Of a stretch of DNA of 32,072 nucleotides, positions 25,303 to 32,072 are shown in pieces. The position numbers and the translations under genes are program-made. Position 1 is the stretch's first letter. Each line of letters begins with the position of its first letter. A model generated the notes under the pieces. It worked only from the letters and a program-made list of their open reading frames with translations. It was not told the DNA's origin and made no database searches. This DNA is from Winogradskyella sp. Lineage in GTDB: Bacteria; Bacteroidota; Bacteroidia; Flavobacteriales; Flavobacteriaceae. The stretch is from positions 1 to 32,072 of the forward strand of contig JABDKL010000012.1 of the NCBI GenBank assembly GCA_013002225.1, read 5' to 3'.

Positions 25303-25464
25303 GGTGGATTGTTTTAGATTATAAAGTTAAGATTATTGTTAAAAGCTCATTACTATAATTGAGAAAATCGACTTTTTTAATTTGTCTTAAAATTGATTAT
25401 ATTTTAATGACAAAGGAGGCTTATTATAATTGCGGCTTATAGATAAAAGACAATTTGTTTAGTT

Positions 25465-25974
25465 TTAGTCTTTGACAGGTTTATTTGTAGAGGTAACACA
25501 ATCTATTTTCCATTCGTTGCCATATTTCTTGTATATGGCCGTCCAGGCGAAATGTGTTTTGTCCTTCGATAGACTCCCTTCAATAGCTTTGTTTGAAACT
25601 TCGACAATTTTATCGACAATGGTATATGCCATACTGCCATCATTAGAAAAACGTATTACAGGATCTGATATATCGTCCCATTTTAAAAACTCTACACTCG
25701 AGAAATAGTTATGGTATCTCGAAATAGTATGGCTTCGCTCAGGCTTTTTTATTTCACCCTTATTAACAGAGATAAATTGGTTGGATAACTGATTTGCGAA
25801 TGCGATGGAATCTTTATCAAAATGATAATCTCGTTGTGCCTTATGAAGTTTTAAAATGGCTTGCTTTTCCTTATCAAAGTCTATCTCATTGCTCTCTTTG
25901 CAGGCCAAGACAGCCAGTAATAAAACAGTTGAAAGCATGAATTTTATACTTATAGTTTTTATGTTAAAAATCAT
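25465..25974 (-). CDS. Small NTF2-like lipoprotein
   Basis: 169 residues. A lipoprotein signal with LLAVLACKES puts the acylated Cys near residue 25. A second ATG at residue 13 could be the true start. The mature part begins with a helix (EKQAILKLHKAQRDYHFDKDSIAFANQLSNQF) and continues with beta-rich strands (MAYTIVDKIVEVS, FAWTAIYKKYGNEWKIDCVTS), the pattern of SnoaL/DUF4440-type NTF2-like folds. No catalytic residues can be assigned. It sits between the amidohydrolase and paralog B on the same strand. Confidence 0.7.
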   Translation of the reverse strand: MIFNIKTISIKFMLSTVLLLAVLACKESNEIDFDKEKQAILKLHKAQRDYHFDKDSIAFANQLSNQFISVNKGEIKKPERSHTISRYHNYFSSVEFLKWDDISDPVIRFSNDGSMAYTIVDKIVEVSNKAIEGSLSKDKTHFAWTAIYKKYGNEWKIDCVTSTNKPVKD

Positions 25975-26009
25975 TTGAATATTTGCCTTATTTGTTTAAC
26001 CCCTAAAAT

Positions 26010-26028
26010 AAGCTATTCCTTATAGCTT
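26010..26028 (-). terminator. Weak terminator-like hairpin after paralog B
   Basis: AAGCTAT (26010-26016), loop TCCTT, ATAGCTT (26022-26028): 7-bp perfect stem. On the minus strand it follows the gene at 26059 and is followed by ATTTTAGGGG, a poor T-run, so termination would be partial. Confidence 0.4.
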
Positions 26029-26058
26029 TAAAATTGTGGTAACTCTAATTGTTTTACT

Positions 26059-26946
26059 TTAATTGTCCGCCAGGAAGTTTTCAGTAATAAAATAGGGAAT
26101 TACATTAAATAGTTCAGATGAAGTGGCATTTAACAGTTCGGGATTATTTAATTGAAGTTTCATAAATTGTGTTTTGTCGTAAACTTCCCAAACAATTAAA
26201 GTATTTAATTTGCCTTCTGTTGTTGTAGTTTCTAATTTGTTAATATCTATCATTTTTAAAGCAGTTGCTTCATTAACTAATTTCATGGTTTTATATGTTC
26301 GGGTACCATTATTAACTACTCTCAGAGTCCAGTAAAACGTTTGATTAGTTATCGAATTTTGTTTTAATCTCGAATTTAATAATGATGCTACAGTATTGGC
26401 GTTGGAATTAATTTTGATACGGTCTTTAGTATAATTAGTATAAGTAAAATTGCGGAAATTAAGCTTTGCGTTTATCGCCCTTTTAATCGATAATTGTGTT
26501 GTTGCTTTTTTTGCAATAAGGGTTGGTAAAATTAATGTTTTCGATCTTGGAGCCAGGGCAGGCAACAGCTTGACAATTTTTGATGTTTTTAAAGTAGATT
26601 CGGGTGCTAATAGTTTATTGTGATAGGGTTCATGTCGCAATAATGTCATTAAAATGCGTTTATCTACCATTTTGGCTTGTACAACAAGTCTTCCGACAGG
26701 AGTATCTTCTAAAGGAATTTTCACCTCGGTACCTTCGACTCTAACGGTTTTGTCATAATCTTGATTAAAAATATCAACGCTATAAATTGTTCTGTCACTT
26801 TGTAGTAATAAACTATCACCACTTGAGTTTAACGAGTGCTTTAGTTCTTTGGCTCTAAAGTTTACATTCGGTAAAAGTGTTGACTTTTGTGCGTGACCAA
26901 CAGAGACAAAACTTATCAGAACAAATATGTATAAGATTTTATACAA
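26059..26946 (-). CDS. Exported protein of unknown family, paralog B (TTG start)
   Basis: 295 residues from a TTG at 26946; an in-frame TAG is two codons upstream and no in-frame ATG precedes the signal peptide, so TTG is likely. Signal peptide MYKILYIFVLISFVSVGHAQ. N-terminal module (about 22-110) and C-terminal module (about 200-290) match paralog A closely (RAKELKHSLNSSGDSLLL; EGKLNTLIVWEVYDKTQFMKLQLN), while the middle (about 115-195) is basic, Thr/Asn-rich and unrelated. The pair probably arose by duplication and then moved apart. Function unknown. Confidence 0.72.
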   Translation of the reverse strand: MYKILYIFVLISFVSVGHAQKSTLLPNVNFRAKELKHSLNSSGDSLLLQSDRTIYSVDIFNQDYDKTVRVEGTEVKIPLEDTPVGRLVVQAKMVDKRILMTLLRHEPYHNKLLAPESTLKTSKIVKLLPALAPRSKTLILPTLIAKKATTQLSIKRAINAKLNFRNFTYTNYTKDRIKINSNANTVASLLNSRLKQNSITNQTFYWTLRVVNNGTRTYKTMKLVNEATALKMIDINKLETTTTEGKLNTLIVWEVYDKTQFMKLQLNNPELLNATSSELFNVIPYFITENFLADN

Positions 26947-27250
26947 AAGCTATAATTCGGATTAATACGATGCCACCTTTTTTTAAAAAATATTACGAGG
27001 GTTTATGGCATTATCTTACATCAAGTTATTTAACAAATCTTAAATAGAAATTTAAGTGTGTTACTTTACTGATATTTCAGATAAGTGGCTTTTCAATTCG
27101 TTGTAATACCAAAAAGCAAGATTTATTGTAGCAGTTTTGTTCTAGAGCAGCGTTATTTAAAATGGCGTCCAATGCAACTATTAGTGTTTTAAAATATTTA
27201 AACTGGTTGGTTTTTACGGCAATATTTATTCGAGAATGTTACCTGTAAAA
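26947..27250. other. 304-base gap without a clear gene
   Basis: AT-rich spacer between the start of paralog B (minus) and the 3' end of the rhodanese gene (minus). A 28-codon plus-strand ORF (27162-27248) has a hydrophobic middle (VLKYLNWLVFTAIFI) but no promoter or family support. No tRNA, terminator with T-run or repeat stands out. Confidence 0.4.
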
Positions 27251-27556
27251 TTATAGTTTATGCTTTAAGGAAACCCAACCACCACCATTAATAGCATCTA
27301 TATTTTTGAGATTTAAGAATTTGGCAGCTTTTGCAGATCGTACTCCGCTGGCACAGCACGCTATAATGGGCTTATTGAGTTTCTTAATTTCATCAACACG
27401 TTCATTCAATTCATTTAATGGAATATGCACTGAATTATCAATATGTCCGGCGTCCCATTCACGTTGTGATCTTACATCTAGAATAATGGCATCATTTTTC
27501 AAATAGTCCTCAACACGACGTTGTTTAGCTCCAAAGATAAAGTCTAAAATTCCCAT
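27251..27556 (-). CDS. Single-domain rhodanese-like protein
   Basis: 101-residue sulfurtransferase domain. The active-site loop is ACCASGVRS, with Cys68 in the canonical CxxGxRS position and Arg73 following. DVRSQREWDAGHI (27-39) is the usual entry motif. No signal peptide, so cytoplasmic. Diverges from the TetR gene with 48 bases between starts. Physiological sulfur acceptor is not evident, and a link to the paa genes is not implied. Confidence 0.92.
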   Translation of the reverse strand: MGILDFIFGAKQRRVEDYLKNDAIILDVRSQREWDAGHIDNSVHIPLNELNERVDEIKKLNKPIIACCASGVRSAKAAKFLNLKNIDAINGGGWVSLKHKL

Positions 27557-27604
27557 AGATTCAATTTGATTAAATTTACAAAATATTAAATAGTCTAAAA
27601 AATA

Positions 27605-28174
27605 TTGAAACCAATAACACGTAAGGAGGAAATTATTAGGACAGCCGCAAAACTTTTTAAAGACAAAGGGTATAGTGCGGTAACAATGAGAGATTTGGCG
27701 ACCTCAATGGGTATTAAAGCCTCCAGTCTTTACAATCACATAAATTCAAAGCAAGATATTTTAAAAGCTATCATAATTTCATTGGCAGAAGAATTTACGG
27801 CAGGCATGAAGTTGATTCAATCTTCTAATGATTCTTGTATGTCAAAACTCAAAGCGATTATTGAATTGCATGTCAGAATTTCGAGCGAAAATATCTATGG
27901 CATGGCCTCATTAAATAATGACTGGATGCATTTGGAAGATCAATTAGAATATTATCTGAAATTGCGCCAAGGTTATGAAGATGATTTTCTTAAAATTATT
28001 GAAAATGGTAAAAGCAATGCCGAAATTAAGGCTGCTAATCCAGAAATCATTATGTTTTCAATGCTTACCACATTGCGGTCGCTTTACCTTTGGATACCCA
28101 AAAAGGAAGATTTAAATGCGAAAGACTTAGCCATAAATTTAAGCGAGGTGCTCATTCACGGAATTAACAAATAG
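27605..28174 (+). CDS. TetR-family regulator of the paa operon (TTG start)
   Basis: 189 residues from a TTG at 27605; an in-frame TAA is three codons upstream and the next Met is inside the HTH, so TTG is the best start. N-terminal HTH (RKEEIIRTAAKLFKDKGYSAVTM, then LATSMGIKASSLYNHINSK) is typical of TetR; the C-terminal ligand domain (about 60-189) is helical. It lies 68 bases upstream of paaE on the same strand, with a palindromic operator at the paaE promoter. By analogy with PaaR proteins it probably represses the paa genes until phenylacetyl-CoA binds. No copy of the palindrome precedes its own gene, so autorepression is not evident. Confidence 0.88.
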   Translation: MKPITRKEEIIRTAAKLFKDKGYSAVTMRDLATSMGIKASSLYNHINSKQDILKAIIISLAEEFTAGMKLIQSSNDSCMSKLKAIIELHVRISSENIYGMASLNNDWMHLEDQLEYYLKLRQGYEDDFLKIIENGKSNAEIKAANPEIIMFSMLTTLRSLYLWIPKKEDLNAKDLAINLSEVLIHGINK

Positions 28175-28190
28175 TTAGCAAAAAATTTCT

Positions 28191-28198
28191 TAACTTTG
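28191..28198 (+). promoter_or_regulatory. -7 box of paaE
   Basis: TAACTTTG is a perfect TAnnTTTG. It sits just after the regulator gene stop (28174) and eight bases before the palindrome at 28206. Transcription would start near 28204, leaving a leader of about 39 bases. No clear -33 TTTG. Confidence 0.55.
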
Positions 28199-28205
28199 TC
28201 ATACT

Positions 28206-28223
28206 AACTAACAAGTGTTAGTT
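28206..28223. promoter_or_regulatory. TetR/PaaR operator, 18-bp perfect palindrome
   Basis: AACTAACA-AG-TGTTAGTT is a perfect 8+2+8 dyad covering the predicted transcription start of paaE. TetR-family dimers bind dyads of this kind, and blocking the start site is a simple repression mechanism. The neighbouring regulator gene makes it the natural ligand. Binding is inferred. Confidence 0.75.
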
Positions 28224-28242
28224 TCAAAATTAAGAATGAAAA

Positions 28243-29316
28243 ATGGCTCAGTTTTACAAGCTAAAAATCCAAGATATATATAAGGAAACCGACGATTGTT
28301 CGGTGGTTTCTTTTGCAGTGCCAGACGAATTAGAAGACGAATTTGCCTTTAATTCTGGTCAGCATTTAACCTTAAAAGCAGAAATTAATGGCGAGGATGT
28401 TCGTCGCTCCTATTCGCTGTGTTCCAGTCCTCAGGATGGACAATGGAAGGTTGCTGTTAAATTAATACCAGGTGGTAAGTTTTCTACTTATATTAATGAT
28501 CATTTGCAAAAAGGGGATGAGCTAGAAGTTATGGCTCCGAGTGGGACCTTTGGTGTATCCATACAGCCAGAAAAAGCGAAGAACTACTTGTTTTTTGCTG
28601 CAGGCAGCGGTATAACGCCAGTTTTGTCCATGATAAAATCGCACTTGGCTGCAGAGCCAAATGCAACTTGCAAGTTGTTTTATGTGAATAAAACCGCAAA
28701 ATCCATTATCTTTAAAGAGGAGCTTGAGCAATTGCGCAACACCTATTTTGGGCGACTAGAAATATATTATTTCCTTACCAAGGAACGTAGAGATATTGAG
28801 CTGTTTAATGGTAGGTTTGATGATGAAAAAATGCAGATGCTTACTAAGACCTTTATCGATATTCCAGATACCAGCGAAGTATTTCTCTGCGGACCGGAAA
28901 AAATGGTAAACTATGTTAGTGAGTATTTAATTAACGCAGGATTGCCAAAAGAACTAGTGCATTTTGAATTATTTGTAAAAGGACTTTCAGACGAGGATAT
29001 TAAGCGCGCAGAACGCCTAGCACAGCAAAAGATAGAAGGCGTAGAAGTTACCATTGTAGATGGAGGTAAAGAGTTTGAGTTTACAATGACCAAAGAATAT
29101 GATAATATTCTTGATGCCGCTCTTGGAGCTGGTGCGGATTTGCCTTTTGCATGCAAGGGTGGCGTATGTAGTACATGTAAATGCGAAGTGAAAGAAGGTA
29201 GTGTAGAAATGAAAATTAACTATGCTTTAGATGATAAGGAAGTGTCGCAAAACTTGGTGTTAAGTTGCCAGGCTGTGCCGACTTCAGATAAAGTTGTAGT
29301 CGATTTCGACGTGTAA
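28243..29316 (+). CDS. paaE: Phenylacetyl-CoA epoxidase reductase subunit PaaE
   Basis: Reductase of the ring-1,2-phenylacetyl-CoA epoxidase. It passes electrons from NAD(P)H through FAD and a 2Fe-2S centre to the PaaA diiron site. N-terminal FAD-binding domain with RRSYSLCS (54-61), NAD(P) domain with GSGITP (121-126) and CGP (216-218), C-terminal plant-type ferredoxin with Cys304, Cys309, Cys312 and Cys342. Length 357 is normal. First gene after the operator. 191 bases separate it from paaA, a spacer containing an interspersed-repeat-like element. Confidence 0.95.
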   Translation: MAQFYKLKIQDIYKETDDCSVVSFAVPDELEDEFAFNSGQHLTLKAEINGEDVRRSYSLCSSPQDGQWKVAVKLIPGGKFSTYINDHLQKGDELEVMAPSGTFGVSIQPEKAKNYLFFAAGSGITPVLSMIKSHLAAEPNATCKLFYVNKTAKSIIFKEELEQLRNTYFGRLEIYYFLTKERRDIELFNGRFDDEKMQMLTKTFIDIPDTSEVFLCGPEKMVNYVSEYLINAGLPKELVHFELFVKGLSDEDIKRAERLAQQKIEGVEVTIVDGGKEFEFTMTKEYDNILDAALGAGADLPFACKGGVCSTCKCEVKEGSVEMKINYALDDKEVSQNLVLSCQAVPTSDKVVVDFDV

Positions 29317-29338
29317 AATAAGTATAGCGTTACCTAAA

Positions 29339-29404
29339 GGTCGGGCTTTCCGCTGTATCTTTTTTGAGAAAAATAAAAAAGGATGCCGCTTCAATCCCTA
29401 ACGC
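29339..29404 (+). repeat. Interspersed-repeat-like element in the paaE-paaA spacer
   Basis: GGTCGGGCTTTCCGCTG is followed by an imperfect hairpin, GTATCTTTTTT against AAAAAAGGATGC around 29354-29386, and CAATCCCTAACGC. I recall near-identical elements (CGGGCTTT...CAATCCCTAACGC) scattered through flavobacterial genomes. That is memory, not a search. It may act as a weak terminator or processing site within the paa transcript. Confidence 0.5.
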
Positions 29405-29409
29405 GCAAA

Positions 29410-29500
29410 GAGCTAAAGGCCAAGAGCCAAAAGCTAAATTATATTGAAAAAGAAAAATTAAGTTCAACAGCTAAAGGTGCAAAGCCAATAGCTTAAAGCC
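29410..29500 (+). repeat. Degenerate short tandem repeat before paaA
   Basis: Variants of AGCTAAAGGCCAA / AGCCAAAAGCTAAA recur at about 29411-29438 and again at 29468-29500 (CAGCTAAAGG, AAAGCCAATAGC, TTAAAGCC). The unit is roughly a purine-rich AGCYAAA. No ORF or promoter box is visible within it. Confidence 0.45.
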
Positions 29501-29507
29501 ATTAAAG

Positions 29508-30464
29508 ATGAGTGAAGAACATATTAAAAATTTAGAAGAACAATTTGAAGCACGTATTGCGCGTGACGAAAAAATTGAACCTAAAGATTGGATGCCAGAA
29601 AAATATCGTAAAACGCATATAAGACAAATGTCTCAACATGCACATTCTGAAATAGTTGGAATGTTACCCGAAGGAAACTGGATTACCAGAGCACCTTCTC
29701 TACGTCGAAAGGTTGCACTATTAGCAAAGGTTCAGGACGAAGCAGGACATGGTTTATATCTTTATTCTGCAACAGAAACTTTAGGGATTTCCAGAGACGA
29801 AATGTATGAACAACTCCACACAGGCAAAGCAAAATATTCGTCCATATTTAACTACCCAACAATTACTTGGGCAGATATGGGAGCCATAGGTTGGTTGGTA
29901 GATGGTGCTGCTATTATTAATCAGGTGCCATTATGTAATACTTCTTACGGGCCATATGCTAGAGCAATGATTCGTGTGTGTAAAGAAGAAAGTTTTCACC
30001 AGCGTCAAGGTTACGAAATCATGATAAAGTTGGCAAACGGTACACCAGAACAAAAAGAGATGGCACAAGATGCCCTAAACCGTTGGTGGTGGCCAAGTTT
30101 AATGATGTTAGGGCCTACAGACGATGTTTCTGTACACACAGAGCAATCTATGAAATGGAAACTAAAGCGAAAGTCTAATGATGATTTGCGTCAGCAATTT
30201 ATTGATCAAACTGTGCCTCAGGCAGATTTAATAGGATTAACTATTCCAGATCCAGATCTAAAATGGAACGAAGAGCGCGGAAGCTATGATTTTGGTGAAA
30301 TTGATTGGGATGAATTTTGGCAAGTTGTTAAAGGTCATGGCCCTATGAATAAAGAAAGAATGAAGGCTAGAGTTGGAGCTTGGGAGCGTGGAGAATGGGT
30401 GAGAGATGCAGCTATGGCTTATGCTGAAAAGAATAAAAATAGAAAAGATAAACAAGCAGTTTAA
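29508..30464 (+). CDS. paaA: Phenylacetyl-CoA epoxidase catalytic subunit PaaA
   Basis: Diiron oxygenase subunit that epoxidises the aromatic ring of phenylacetyl-CoA. Ferritin-like four-helix fold with metal ligands visible: Glu48 (HSEIVG), Glu78 and His81 (DEAGH), and Glu161 with His164 (ESFHQ). 318 residues, normal length. Works with PaaC in a heterodimeric core, with PaaB as a bridging subunit and PaaE as reductase. The paaB ATG is 13 bases downstream. Confidence 0.97.
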   Translation: MSEEHIKNLEEQFEARIARDEKIEPKDWMPEKYRKTHIRQMSQHAHSEIVGMLPEGNWITRAPSLRRKVALLAKVQDEAGHGLYLYSATETLGISRDEMYEQLHTGKAKYSSIFNYPTITWADMGAIGWLVDGAAIINQVPLCNTSYGPYARAMIRVCKEESFHQRQGYEIMIKLANGTPEQKEMAQDALNRWWWPSLMMLGPTDDVSVHTEQSMKWKLKRKSNDDLRQQFIDQTVPQADLIGLTIPDPDLKWNEERGSYDFGEIDWDEFWQVVKGHGPMNKERMKARVGAWERGEWVRDAAMAYAEKNKNRKDKQAV

Positions 30465-30476
30465 AACAATATAATT

Positions 30477-30767
30477 ATGTCCGATAAAAAAAACTGGCCA
30501 CTTTGGGAAATCTTCGTAAGAAGTAAGAACGGATTAGAGCATAGGCACTGTGGAAGTCTACATGCTACAGATGCAGAAATGGCATTAGAAAACGCTCGCG
30601 ATGTATATACAAGACGAAATGAAGGTGTAAGTATTTGGGTTGTGGAATCTAAAAATATCACAGCCTCAAATCCTGAGCATAATGGTGAGTTATTTGAACC
30701 CGCTCAAGATAAAGTGTATCGTCATCCTACGTTTTATGATTTGCCAGATGAGGTAAAGCATATGTAA
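30477..30767 (+). CDS. paaB: Phenylacetyl-CoA epoxidase subunit PaaB
   Basis: Small non-catalytic subunit (96 residues) that organises the PaaAC core. The start WPLWEIFVRSKNGLEHRHCGSL and the conserved ALENARDVYTRRNEG stretch are typical. No signal or membrane segment. Directly follows paaA with a short spacer and is followed by a GC-rich hairpin before paaC. Confidence 0.96.
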   Translation: MSDKKNWPLWEIFVRSKNGLEHRHCGSLHATDAEMALENARDVYTRRNEGVSIWVVESKNITASNPEHNGELFEPAQDKVYRHPTFYDLPDEVKHM

Positions 30768-30769
30768 AT

Positions 30770-30795
30770 TTCCTGCGCAGGCAGGAATCTCATTA
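30770..30795 (+). repeat. Hairpin with ATCTCAT tail between paaB and paaC
   Basis: TTCCTGC-GCAG-GCAGGAA (30770-30787), 7-bp stem, then TCTCATTAAAA. The core CCTGCGCAGG is itself a palindrome. The ATCTCAT tail also follows the hairpin downstream of paaC, so both look like members of one dispersed repeat family. Confidence 0.55.
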
Positions 30796-30804
30796 AAAGT
30801 AAAC

Positions 30805-31560
30805 ATGAAAAACGAAAATTTATACAAATACATTTTAGGAATAGCAGATAACTCTCTTATTCTTGGTCAACGGTTAGGTGAATTAACAGGTCATGGACCA
30901 ACTTTAGAAACTGACATTGCATGTACCAATATTTCTTTAGACTTATTCGGTCAGGTGCGCAGTTACTATCAATATGCCGCGAAAATAGCAGGTGATGACA
31001 GAACGGAAGATGATATCGCTATGCTGCGCAAGGAGCGCGAATATCTCAATGTGTTATTGGTAGAACAACCCAATACAGATTTTGCATACACTATTGGACG
31101 TCAGTTTTTATTCGATGTCTATCACTTAGCATTTTTAAAAGAATTACAGAAAAGTACCGATTTAAATCTGGCAGCCATTGCAAATAAAAGTGTGAAGGAA
31201 GTTAGTTATCACGAACGCTTTTCATCAGATTGGGTAAAGCGCTTAGGTGATGGTACCGAAGAAAGTAACTCTAAAATGCAAGAAGCTATTAATGATTTAT
31301 GGACGTATACCGATGAATTATTCCATCAAACTGAAGCTGATAAAGCTATGGTTAAAGCTGGTATTGGTGTAGATGTTACTAAATTAAAGGATGGATATTA
31401 TAAGCAGGTTAATGAGCTTTTAGAGGAGGCTGCACTTAAAATTCCAGAATCTAAGTACTTTCAAAAAGGAGGAAAAGAAGGAATTCATACCGAACATCTA
31501 GGGTATTTGTTAAGCGATTTACAATACATGCAGCGTACCTATCCTAATATGGAATGGTAA
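30805..31560 (+). CDS. paaC: Phenylacetyl-CoA epoxidase structural subunit PaaC
   Basis: Ferritin-like partner of PaaA without a working metal site in characterised systems. 251 residues with LGIADNSLILGQRLGELTGHGPTLE near the N-terminus, DIACTNISLDLFGQ, and HTEHLGYLLSDLQYMQRTYP at the C-terminus, all typical of PaaC. Substrate binds at the PaaA side of the A-C pair. Fourth gene of the operon. Confidence 0.96.
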   Translation: MKNENLYKYILGIADNSLILGQRLGELTGHGPTLETDIACTNISLDLFGQVRSYYQYAAKIAGDDRTEDDIAMLRKEREYLNVLLVEQPNTDFAYTIGRQFLFDVYHLAFLKELQKSTDLNLAAIANKSVKEVSYHERFSSDWVKRLGDGTEESNSKMQEAINDLWTYTDELFHQTEADKAMVKAGIGVDVTKLKDGYYKQVNELLEEAALKIPESKYFQKGGKEGIHTEHLGYLLSDLQYMQRTYPNMEW

Positions 31561-31604
31561 CAAATCTCTGATTTGTCATCCTGAACGTGTTTCAGGATCT
31601 CATA
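31561..31604 (+). repeat. Two tandem hairpins between paaC and paaD
   Basis: CAAATC-TCT-GATTTG (31561-31575) directly after the paaC stop codon, then ATCCTGAA-CGTGT-TTCAGGAT (31578-31598), followed by CTCATAAAA. Both stems are perfect. No T-run, so these are not ordinary terminators; mRNA processing or stability sites or a repeat insert are possible. Confidence 0.6.
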
Positions 31605-31614
31605 AAACAATAAA

Positions 31615-32072
31615 GTGACAGCAACAGAACAAAATATAGATCAAATCTTAATACCAATACTGGAGCAGGTGTCAGACCCTGAAATCCCGGTACTATCCAT
31701 AATGGATATGGGTGTTGTACGTTCTGCTGTTATAGAAAACAATAAAGTAAAAGTAGAAATCACACCAACTTACAGTGGTTGTCCCGCAATGGATGTTATT
31801 GGTGACGATATAAAAGCAGCATTAAAGGAAGCAGGTTACGAGTCTAAAATAGAATTAATCCTACACCCAGCTTGGACAACCGATTGGATAACACCAAGAG
31901 GGCGTAAAGCATTAGAAGATTATGGCATTGCTGCACCTTTAGATGCCGAGGCAGATAAGGATGTATTATTAAATGGTAAACGCATTGTTAAGTGTACCAA
32001 TTGTGGTTCAACCAACACGAGATTAGTAAGTCAGTTTGGTTCTACAGCATGTAAAGCACAATTTCAATGTGA
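31615..32072 (+). CDS. paaD: Phenylacetyl-CoA epoxidase assembly protein PaaD (partial)
   Basis: Starts with a GTG at 31615 and runs off the window after 152 codons. The family is about 165 residues, so only the tail is missing. MIP18/DUF59 domain (about 1-90) with SDPEIP and TYSGCPAMD, HPAWTTDW near residue 85, then a Cys cluster at 127, 130, 146 and 152, likely an Fe-S or zinc site. PaaD is required for full epoxidase activity, probably in maturation of the metal or Fe-S centre. The GTG is the first usable start after the hairpins. Confidence 0.9.
   Translation, partial: MTATEQNIDQILIPILEQVSDPEIPVLSIMDMGVVRSAVIENNKVKVEITPTYSGCPAMDVIGDDIKAALKEAGYESKIELILHPAWTTDWITPRGRKALEDYGIAAPLDAEADKDVLLNGKRIVKCTNCGSTNTRLVSQFGSTACKAQFQC

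Noticed and set aside
27162-27248. 28-codon plus-strand ORF with a hydrophobic middle
   Set aside because: Could be a membrane peptide, but there is no promoter, no homology that I recognise, and it ends two bases before a convergent gene; kept only as a note.
27557-27604. TetR autoregulatory operator in the rhodanese-TetR divergent gap
   Set aside because: No copy or half-site resembling the 28206-28223 palindrome is present in these 48 bases.
1-32072. CRISPR arrays, tRNA/rRNA genes, insertion sequences, prophage
   Set aside because: No regularly spaced repeats, no tRNA-like cloverleaf signature, and no transposase or integrase reading frame were found by reading.

Overview
This is a low-GC stretch of a Flavobacteriaceae (Bacteroidota) chromosome, probably from a marine-type flavobacterium. 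The placement rests on gldB-gldC (gliding/type IX secretion genes found in this phylum), a zinc-ligand-free DnaG, flavobacterial promoters of the form TTTG-N18..21-TAnnTTTG, few visible Shine-Dalgarno sites, and the phylum's prephenate dehydratase and DAHP synthase-chorismate mutase types. The species cannot be named. Most of the window is core genome; no prophage, integrase, transposase, CRISPR array, tRNA or rRNA is visible.

Layout. 1-4228: an aromatic amino acid operon (prephenate dehydratase, aminotransferase, prephenate dehydrogenase, DAHP synthase-chorismate mutase). It is preceded by what looks like a ribosome-mediated attenuator: promoter, a 16-codon leader peptide with five Phe, two Tyr and one Trp, an antiterminator arm, and an intrinsic terminator ending a few bases before pheA. 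4229-13776: housekeeping genes (rsgA, dtd, a MazG-like hydrolase, aroA, queA, rlmN) with two tandem paralogous DUF3857/transglutaminase-like exported proteins. 13800-17510: a polyprenyl diphosphate synthase, then an ECF sigma factor, a membrane-anchored putative anti-sigma factor and an outer-membrane barrel protein, with an ECF-type promoter in front of the sigma gene. 17608-22514: dnaG, an atypical LuxR-type response regulator with Glu at the phosphoacceptor position, nadE, gldB and gldC. 22515-26946 (minus strand): two paralogous exported proteins of unknown family flanking an amidohydrolase lipoprotein and a small NTF2-like lipoprotein. 27251-32072: a rhodanese, a TetR-family regulator and the phenylacetyl-CoA epoxidase operon paaE-A-B-C-D. 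A perfect 18-bp operator-like palindrome lies at the paaE promoter. paaD runs off the window end.

How the parts work together. DAHP synthase-chorismate mutase commits carbon to aromatics and makes prephenate; PheA, TyrA and the aminotransferase finish Phe and Tyr; AroA supplies the EPSP step from a separate locus. The leader is placed to couple expression of the Phe/Tyr operon to charged tRNA-Phe supply. At the other end, the paa genes degrade phenylacetyl-CoA, a breakdown product of Phe, probably repressed by the TetR protein until a CoA-thioester ligand appears. Wider spacers in the paa operon carry hairpin or interspersed-repeat sequences.

The strongest candidate for something not previously described is the aromatic-rich leader/attenuator at 82-248. 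Second-line candidates are the N-terminal T9SS-sorting-domain-like fold in the 22515/26059 paralogs, the Glu-for-Asp response regulator, and the ECF-anti-sigma-barrel cassette.
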